Shown here: positions 6,844-10,460 of the stretch, one piece after another
Layout of the letters: the number at the start of each line of letters is the position of its first letter
Position numbering within the stretch: the first letter of the stretch is position 1
Assembly (NCBI GenBank): GCA_003565105.1
Contig: PXDG01000154.1
Span: 1-10,460 of the forward strand
DNA length: 10,460 nucleotides
DNA from: Parcubacteria group bacterium
Lineage (GTDB): Bacteria > Patescibacteriota > Minisyncoccia > SW-4-49-11
Reading direction: 5' to 3'
Notes under the pieces: generated by a model
Databases searched by the model: none
The model's input: the letters and a program-made list of their open reading frames with translations, nothing else
What the model was told of the DNA's origin: nothing
Program-made: the position numbers and the translations under genes

Positions 6844-7509
6844 ATGGCCAAATATTATAAGAATTCCCAACAACAAATCCAATTTCTCATTGATACATTA
6901 TCAATAACATCACAAAGTAAAGGAGTTGATCTTGGATGTCAATCAGGAGAACATCTGCAAAAACTTCAAAACATATCCCCCACTATCTATGGAATAGACC
7001 TCAAGAAGTTCTCCAACCTAAAGAACTTCTACCAACTTGATTTTTTTCGAGAAGACATTCCTTTATCGAATCTCGACTTTGCCTACTGCCTTTCTCCATA
7101 CTTTGATACTGATTGGTGGAAGATAGAAGACTTCTTAGAGAATGTACATTCCTGTCTCAAAATGAATGGGCACTTTATCCTTGATCTGTTTCATTATCAT
7201 ACAATGAAAGTAGGAGACAAGCGTCAGACTCATAGATTAACTAAATCTGAAGTTACTGTATCTACTTTTACCAGAGAACCAGATAGAGTATCGTTGCAAA
7301 GGACTATTATTCGTTTTGATGGGCAGCAAAAGCATATTACAGGAGTGTGGAGAGTCTTTACCCAAGATGAACTCGTTACTCTACTGGATCAGCAAGGGTT
7401 TATGATTCTCCATCAGTATGGAGATTTTGATAAGAATATGCCCCTTGATTGGAATACACCTATATCAGAAACAAAAAGACTTGTTATCCATGCGAAAAAA
7501 TATCGTTAA
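6844..7509 (+). CDS. Class I SAM-dependent methyltransferase
   Basis: This 221-residue soluble protein has a Rossmann-like methyltransferase core. Motif I is VDLGCQSGEH (28-37), a D-x-G-x-x-x-G loop for S-adenosylmethionine. The acidic residue ending strand 2 is D52 in YGIDLKKFS. NLDFAYCLSPYFD (76-88) fits motif IV, and NGHFILDLFHYHTM (108-121) is the strand typical of motif VI in UbiE/Methyltransf_11-like proteins. The C-terminal part (about 130-221) has strand-rich sequence and the F-T-x-D-E-L-x-x-L-L-x-x-x-G-F element (172-186) often seen in small-molecule methyltransferases. The substrate is unknown. It starts 96 bp after the exporter permease on the same strand and ends at a strong terminator, so it closes this plus-strand run of genes. 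GGTG about ten bases before the ATG is at best a weak ribosome site. Confidence 0.85.
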   Translation: MAKYYKNSQQQIQFLIDTLSITSQSKGVDLGCQSGEHLQKLQNISPTIYGIDLKKFSNLKNFYQLDFFREDIPLSNLDFAYCLSPYFDTDWWKIEDFLENVHSCLKMNGHFILDLFHYHTMKVGDKRQTHRLTKSEVTVSTFTREPDRVSLQRTIIRFDGQQKHITGVWRVFTQDELVTLLDQQGFMILHQYGDFDKNMPLDWNTPISETKRLVIHAKKYR

Positions 7510-7537
7510 TAAGAGAATTACTCAATAATCACATTAC

Positions 7538-7567
7538 AAAACGGTTCATCTCGAACCGTTTTTCTTT
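7538..7567 (+). terminator. Intrinsic terminator after the methyltransferase gene
   Basis: A perfect 10-bp stem, AAAACGGTTC (7538-7547) with GAACCGTTTT (7553-7562), closes a 5-base loop. It runs into TTTTTCTTTC. It lies 28 bases after the methyltransferase stop, in the convergent gap with the MarR gene. The A-run on its left side becomes a short T-run on the other strand, so it may also stop minus-strand transcripts from the MarR gene. Confidence 0.9.
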
Positions 7568-7610
7568 CACCAAAAACTCACCTGTGCAAACAGAATAATT
7601 GATCTGAAAA

Positions 7611-8090
7611 TTAATTATTTGAAGCATTCTCGATAATACGCTCTAGAACCTTGAAATAAACCGATACTTCTTCTGGAGTACATCCCTTCAAGATGTTTTG
7701 AATCGCTTGGTTCACAGATGTTTCAATCAAAGGAATCTGTGACCGTGTAGTTAGAGTAAGCGAAACAATCTTCTTTCTCTTATCATCTGGAGAATTCGTA
7801 ATTTCAATCATTTGTTTTTTTCTGAGTATTGTAATCATCTGAGTAACCAACGGGGGTTCTACCGATAGGAAGGCCGCTATCTCTTTTTGCTCCAATAATG
7901 GATATTCATACAACACCCCCAAAAGACCCCACTCAGATGGAGAAATATTGTATTGTTCCAAAGTGCGAGCAACAACAGCACGTAATTCTCGATAAGCAAT
8001 AGAAAAAGACTGCCATACAATATAGCAGTCTATAGGATACGAATGAATACTTCCATTACGGTCTATTAGGGTTATTACAGGCTGAATCAA
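7611..8090 (-). CDS. MarR-family transcriptional regulator (start uncertain)
   Basis: The winged helix-turn-helix of MarR proteins is clear in the last 135 residues. Helix 1 runs CYIVWQSFSIAYRELRAVVA, followed by LEQYNISPSEWGLLGVLYEY, the recognition region KEIAAFLSVEPPLVTQMITIL, the wing NSPDDKRKKIVSLTLT with its D-x-R/K-x-K pattern, and a C-terminal dimerisation helix. The frame stays open up to 8240, giving 209 residues, longer than the usual 135-160. The extra N terminus overlaps a better-supported gene and looks non-natural, so I chose the in-frame TTG at 8090 (159 residues). ATG 8135 (174 residues) and a non-canonical ATT 8021 (136 residues) are alternatives. A terminator-like hairpin lies within the codons for helix 1 (8003-8030). 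MarR proteins are dimeric repressors, often of oxidant-, phenol- or drug-response genes; the target here is unknown. Confidence 0.82.
   Translation of the reverse strand: MIQPVITLIDRNGSIHSYPIDCYIVWQSFSIAYRELRAVVARTLEQYNISPSEWGLLGVLYEYPLLEQKEIAAFLSVEPPLVTQMITILRKKQMIEITNSPDDKRKKIVSLTLTTRSQIPLIETSVNQAIQNILKGCTPEEVSVYFKVLERIIENASNN
8003..8030 (-). terminator. Terminator-like hairpin inside the MarR reading frame (possible attenuator or operator)
   Basis: On the minus strand, GACTGCTAT and ATGGCAGTC pair over 9 bp (one U-G wobble) around a 5-base loop, at 8030 to 8008. Five T follow directly (8007-8003). This is a textbook intrinsic terminator form, 25 bases after the stop of the small membrane protein gene. 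It overlaps codons for helix 1 of the MarR protein, so it would end most upstream transcripts before the regulator unless read through. The same dyad could be a MarR binding site. Confidence 0.6.
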
Positions 8091-8391
8091 TCCAATCTTG
8101 ATTACCAGACCTCTGAGCACGACTACACGCTTCATCACAAGAATTAATACGCTCTCCGTTACGTCCAATTCGATAAAGTGTGCAGTTTTGATGACGTTCT
8201 TGCAAATTCTGATACTCTCTCTCTTTCTCATAGATAGCATCTAAGAGTCCCGTTGGATCATAGTCTCTCAGTACCTCAAATTGTGAGGCAAAGCCACTGG
8301 TAATAACCAATGGAGCAATGATAACACTGAGAGCTAATACACCAATACCCGCAATCAAGCTCAAAAAAATCGCCGACCCGACATTATTCAT
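8056..8391 (-). CDS. Small single-pass membrane protein with four cysteines, hypothetical
   Basis: I do not recognise this 111-residue protein. It starts MNNVGSAIFLSLIAGIGVLA, followed by more hydrophobic residues to about 33, which forms one TM helix or uncleaved signal anchor. A helical, charged stretch (about 50-68, YEKEREYQNLQERHQN) follows. The tail holds four cysteines (C70, C85, C89, C105), possibly two disulfides if it faces outward. The gene is well supported: it has the only clear Shine-Dalgarno in the window (AGAGAGGTGG, 5 bases from the ATG), a good promoter 31 bp upstream, and a terminator-like hairpin after its stop. The MarR reading frame overlaps its 3' end. It could be a membrane partner of that regulator's regulon or an unrelated lineage-specific protein. 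Confidence 0.7.
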   Translation of the reverse strand: MNNVGSAIFLSLIAGIGVLALSVIIAPLVITSGFASQFEVLRDYDPTGLLDAIYEKEREYQNLQERHQNCTLYRIGRNGERINSCDEACSRAQRSGNQDWIDSACNNPNRP

Positions 8392-8395
8392 AAAA

Positions 8396-8405
8396 CCACC
8401 TCTCT
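8396..8405 (-). promoter_or_regulatory. Strong Shine-Dalgarno of the small membrane protein gene
   Basis: The minus strand reads AGAGAGGTGG followed by four T and ATG. It stands out because the other genes in the window have no or only weak Shine-Dalgarno sequences, and it supports the start at 8391. Confidence 0.75.
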
Positions 8406-8421
8406 GACAATGTACTAATCC

Positions 8422-8449
8422 ATTATATACCGTATATCCTGATTTGCAA
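8422..8449 (-). promoter_or_regulatory. Promoter of the small membrane protein (and perhaps marR) transcript
   Basis: TTGCAA (8449-8444) and a consensus TATAAT (8427-8422) are spaced by 16 bp on the minus strand. The predicted start near 8415 leaves a leader of about 25 bases that contains the Shine-Dalgarno. It is the best-formed promoter in the window. Confidence 0.7.
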
Positions 8450-8480
8450 AGCTATCATTAAACCGATGCCCCTCTGAGAA

Positions 8481-8513
8481 TAGTAGCAGACATTGCTCCT
8501 ACTATGGTACAAT
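8481..8513 (+). promoter_or_regulatory. Candidate promoter with adjacent inverted repeat, upstream of Nudix gene
   Basis: TGGTACAAT (8505-8513) is an extended -10 (TG-N-TACAAT) on the plus strand. Directly upstream is a perfect 6-bp inverted repeat, TAGTAG (8481-8486) and CTACTA (8499-8504), with a nested AGCA/TGCT dyad. No good -35 is seen, so activation by a bound protein is conceivable. Transcription would start near 8520, leaving a leader of about 60 bases. Confidence 0.4.
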
Positions 8514-8551
8514 GGTTAGAACTCCTCATATCTGAATCAATTACGAAACGG

Positions 8552-8575
8552 AGTATGACACCACTAACTCATACT
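8552..8575 (+). promoter_or_regulatory. Leader hairpin just before the Nudix start codon
   Basis: AGTATGA (8552-8558) and TCATACT (8569-8575) are perfect reverse complements with a 10-base loop, ending four bases before the Nudix ATG at 8580. The stem could hinder ribosome access. An ATG inside it (8555) opens an 11-codon frame that overlaps the Nudix start. With only 7 A/T-rich pairs it could be chance. Confidence 0.3.
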
Positions 8576-8579
8576 ATCT

Positions 8580-9110
8580 ATGTCTATTAGACCTTGGAAA
8601 GAACGCTCACGAGAAACAGTCTTCAGTAAATATTCACGAAGCATCGTAAAAGTAGAATATGAGATGCCTAACGGAAAGATCGCAGATTATTATATCAGAG
8701 ATGAACAGAACTCTGTCGCCTGCTTAGCACTAACCAATAATAATATGGTGATTTGTGCCAAACAATTTCGTCCAGGACCAAGTACCATTTTATACGAACT
8801 CCCAGGAGGAGCTATTGATGAAAATGAAGATCCTATAACTGCTGGACTCCGCGAACTCCAAGAAGAAACGGGGTATATTGGAACACCCACCTACGTAGGT
8901 CAATGCTACAGCTGTGCCTACTCTCAAGCTATCAAACACGTGCTATTCGTCCAAAATTGCCACCCACACACATCTCAAAGCTTAGATGAATTTGAAGATA
9001 TTGAAGCCTGTGAAATCCCTCTACCTGAGTTTCGGCAATTACTACGATATGGACAAATAAGTGATGTTCATATCGGCTATATGGCTTTAGACTTTGCACA
9101 ATTATTATAA
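8580..9110 (+). CDS. Nudix hydrolase, ADP-ribose pyrophosphatase-like
   Basis: This 176-residue protein carries a perfect Nudix box, G-x5-E-x7-R-E-L-x-E-E-x-G-U, at residues 77-99 (G77, E83, R91, E92, E95, E96, G98). The Glu residues bind the Mg2+ used to cleave a nucleoside diphosphate linked to another group. The beta-strand before the box (NMVICAKQFRPGPSTILYELPGG, 55-77) resembles ADP-ribose pyrophosphatases (NudF-like), whose members share the Q-x-R-x-x...E-L-P-A/G-G stretch. The residues that would fix the substrate cannot be assigned from sequence alone. The ATG at 8580 is preceded by a hairpin rather than a Shine-Dalgarno. It precedes a PQQ-type dehydrogenase by 18 bases to that gene's ATG, so the two are likely co-transcribed. 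Confidence 0.9.
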   Translation: MSIRPWKERSRETVFSKYSRSIVKVEYEMPNGKIADYYIRDEQNSVACLALTNNNMVICAKQFRPGPSTILYELPGGAIDENEDPITAGLRELQEETGYIGTPTYVGQCYSCAYSQAIKHVLFVQNCHPHTSQSLDEFEDIEACEIPLPEFRQLLRYGQISDVHIGYMALDFAQLL

Positions 9111-9128
9111 TCTCACTTTAGATTGAAT

Positions 9129-10340
9129 ATGAACCATCGTATATCCCTGCTCATAGGACTAATTATTCTTTCAGCATTAGGCTTTGTCATTTGGGGAATG
9201 TTCCCAGAAGCACCTGAACCAAGACTCAATCAACCAATTACAGACGTCACTGATTCCATCAGTAATAAAACTCCTACCCTTGAATCAGTAGCAAAAAATC
9301 TTGGACAAATCTGGGCACTCGACGTACTTCCCAATGGAAATATTCTGGCTACTCAAAATGAAGGATCCTTACTCCTTGTAGATACCAATACAGGTCAAAC
9401 TCAAGAGATTTCGAATCTTCCAGAAGTTGATTCTCGTGGACAAGGTGGACTGTTAGATATTACCATCTCTCCTGACTTCCAAACTAACTCTACTGTTTAT
9501 ATCACCTATACCGATAGCAATGATACTGGAAAAACTACCACACATCTTGCAAGCGGAAGGATAAACTTAGAGACCAACACGCTTGAAGATGTTCAAGTAC
9601 TATTCATTGCCGAACCCTTCTTAGACTCAACCGCTCACTACGGTTCTCGGGTAATAGAGCAGGATAAGTACCTTTTTCTCACCATTGGAGATCGTGGCAA
9701 TAAAGACTTTGAGAACCACCCTTCTCAAGATACCACTAATGTCTTAGGAACTACTGTGCGTCTCAATCTTGATGGAAGTATTCCAGAAGATAATCCATTC
9801 GTTGACACTCCCAACTTTCATCCAGCAATCTATACCTATGGACATCGAAATGTCCAAGGAATGGCCATACAGCCTGAAACTGGTGCAATATGGCAAAGTG
9901 AACACGGCGAACAGGATGGGGATCGTATCAATCGATTAGAGACAGGAGCAAACTTTGGCTGGCCAGAAACACACAGCGGGTGTACCTATCTTACAGGACG
10001 CTCAATCGGAGTTCCTCACTCAGAACGAGCAGACGTTCCTAATCCAGCCTTCGACTGGGACTGTGGTTCTGGAGGTTTTCCTCCAGCTGGGATGACCTTT
10101 TATGATGGAGACACCTTTCCTGAATGGCAAGGAAACCTCTTTGTCGGAGGACTTGCCAGTAGATATCTAGGACATTTTCGAGAAACATCTCCTGGAGTAC
10201 TCGAAGAACTTCCCCCTCTTCTGAAAGAAGAAGGTTGGCGAATCCGTGACATTGTCGTTCATCCCTTGGATGGAGGACTCTATCTCGCTGTAGAAGGAGG
10301 CGAAGATTCTATTGTTAGAATTGTCGGAAAGGAAAGTTAA
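9129..10340 (+). CDS. Membrane-anchored PQQ-dependent sugar dehydrogenase (soluble GDH / YliI-like beta-propeller)
   Basis: Numbered from the ATG at 9129 the protein has 403 residues; an in-frame TTG two codons upstream (9123) is a less likely start. Residues 1-25 form a hydrophobic N-terminal anchor without a lipobox, so the domain should sit outside the membrane. The rest is a six-bladed propeller of the glucose/sorbosone dehydrogenase family. Its landmarks are LGQIWALDVLPNGNILATQN (58-77), QGGLLDITISPDF, AHYGSRV with the probable catalytic base H170, TIGDRG, YGHRNVQGM with R240 and N241, SEHGEQDGD (257-265), NFGWPE and GWRIRDIVVHP with R371 and R373. These match the PQQ-contacting positions of the family. 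Known members oxidise aldose sugars with PQQ and pass electrons on; the substrate and the PQQ source are unknown here. It follows the Nudix gene closely. Confidence 0.88.
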   Translation: MNHRISLLIGLIILSALGFVIWGMFPEAPEPRLNQPITDVTDSISNKTPTLESVAKNLGQIWALDVLPNGNILATQNEGSLLLVDTNTGQTQEISNLPEVDSRGQGGLLDITISPDFQTNSTVYITYTDSNDTGKTTTHLASGRINLETNTLEDVQVLFIAEPFLDSTAHYGSRVIEQDKYLFLTIGDRGNKDFENHPSQDTTNVLGTTVRLNLDGSIPEDNPFVDTPNFHPAIYTYGHRNVQGMAIQPETGAIWQSEHGEQDGDRINRLETGANFGWPETHSGCTYLTGRSIGVPHSERADVPNPAFDWDCGSGGFPPAGMTFYDGDTFPEWQGNLFVGGLASRYLGHFRETSPGVLEELPPLLKEEGWRIRDIVVHPLDGGLYLAVEGGEDSIVRIVGKES

Positions 10341-10404
10341 CCACTCACCTTCTGGGAGTTCTTACGTTCATTGATATCCCCACCTCTGTAACTCGTGATT
10401 ATTT

Positions 10405-10433
10405 TTGAGACAGTATGCTTTTTACTGTACTAA
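10405..10433 (+). promoter_or_regulatory. Possible promoter/operator at the right edge
   Basis: TTGAGA (10405-10410) resembles a -35 box, followed after 17 bp by a poor -10 (TACTAA, 10428-10433). The spacer is largely filled by an inverted repeat, ACAGTA (10410-10415) and TACTGT (10423-10428). Nothing else is recognisable in the 120 bases after the dehydrogenase gene, and any gene controlled by this element would lie beyond the window. Confidence 0.2.
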
Positions 10434-10460
10434 TTTCAACCACTCTCTGCTCCCCTGACT

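Noticed and set aside
8091..8240. N-terminal 50 residues of the longest MarR frame
   Set aside because: The extension exceeds the family length, overlaps the supported small membrane protein gene in another frame, and has no MarR-like sequence.
10415..10460. ATG-started frame open to the right edge (MLFTVLIST...)
   Set aside because: Only 15 codons are visible, with no ribosome site and no recognisable start of a protein family, so a gene cannot be supported.
1..10460. Alternative genetic code (TGA as Gly or Trp), as in some Patescibacteria
   Set aside because: All recognised proteins are full length with no in-frame TGA, so the standard bacterial code is sufficient.
1..10460. CRISPR array, tRNA, rRNA or insertion sequence
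   Set aside because: I found no regularly spaced direct repeats, no cloverleaf-like segment in the gaps, and no transposase or terminal repeats; the largest gene-free stretch is 188 bp.

Overview
The window is AT-rich and gene-dense, with 13 protein genes (one cut by the left edge) and no rRNA, tRNA, CRISPR array or insertion sequence that I can recognise. The standard code works for every gene, all 13 reading frames end in TAA, and only one gene has a clear Shine-Dalgarno sequence. Together with a heliorhodopsin gene, which in bacteria is known mainly from monoderm lineages and from Patescibacteria (CPR), this suggests a small-genome, low-GC, uncultivated bacterium, plausibly Patescibacteria. 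That placement is inference; no phylogenetic marker gene is present.

Layout. (1) 1-1380, plus strand: the end of a NatA-type ABC ATPase followed directly by its NatB-type permease. (2) 1400-2944, minus strand: a heliorhodopsin followed by an ETHE1-like persulfide dioxygenase of the metallo-beta-lactamase fold. (3) 3003-4265, plus strand: a flavin-reductase-like FMN-binding protein and a pirin, divergent from the heliorhodopsin. The 58-bp divergent gap holds a perfect 23-bp palindrome, with a TATAAT in each arm. (4) 4391-6747: a second ABC exporter, with an ATPase and a double-length (about 12 TM) permease two bases apart, behind a promoter that overlaps a 12-bp inverted repeat. (5) 6844-7509: a class I methyltransferase ending in a strong intrinsic terminator. 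(6) 7611-8391, minus strand: a small cysteine-containing membrane protein, then a MarR-family regulator whose reading frame overlaps it. A terminator-like hairpin lies inside the first helix of the MarR frame. (7) 8580-10340, plus strand: a Nudix hydrolase and a membrane-anchored PQQ-type sugar dehydrogenase.

The most interesting part is 1400-4265. A retinal photoreceptor-like protein sits among a persulfide dioxygenase, an FMN-binding reductase-like protein and an iron-binding pirin. All three neighbours belong to redox, flavin, sulfur or iron chemistry, so a light- and oxidant-responsive redox module is a reasonable hypothesis. The two arms of the cluster could be co-regulated through the palindrome. 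The MarR protein, a family that often senses oxidants or phenolics, is a candidate regulator elsewhere in the window. None of these functional links can be shown from sequence alone.
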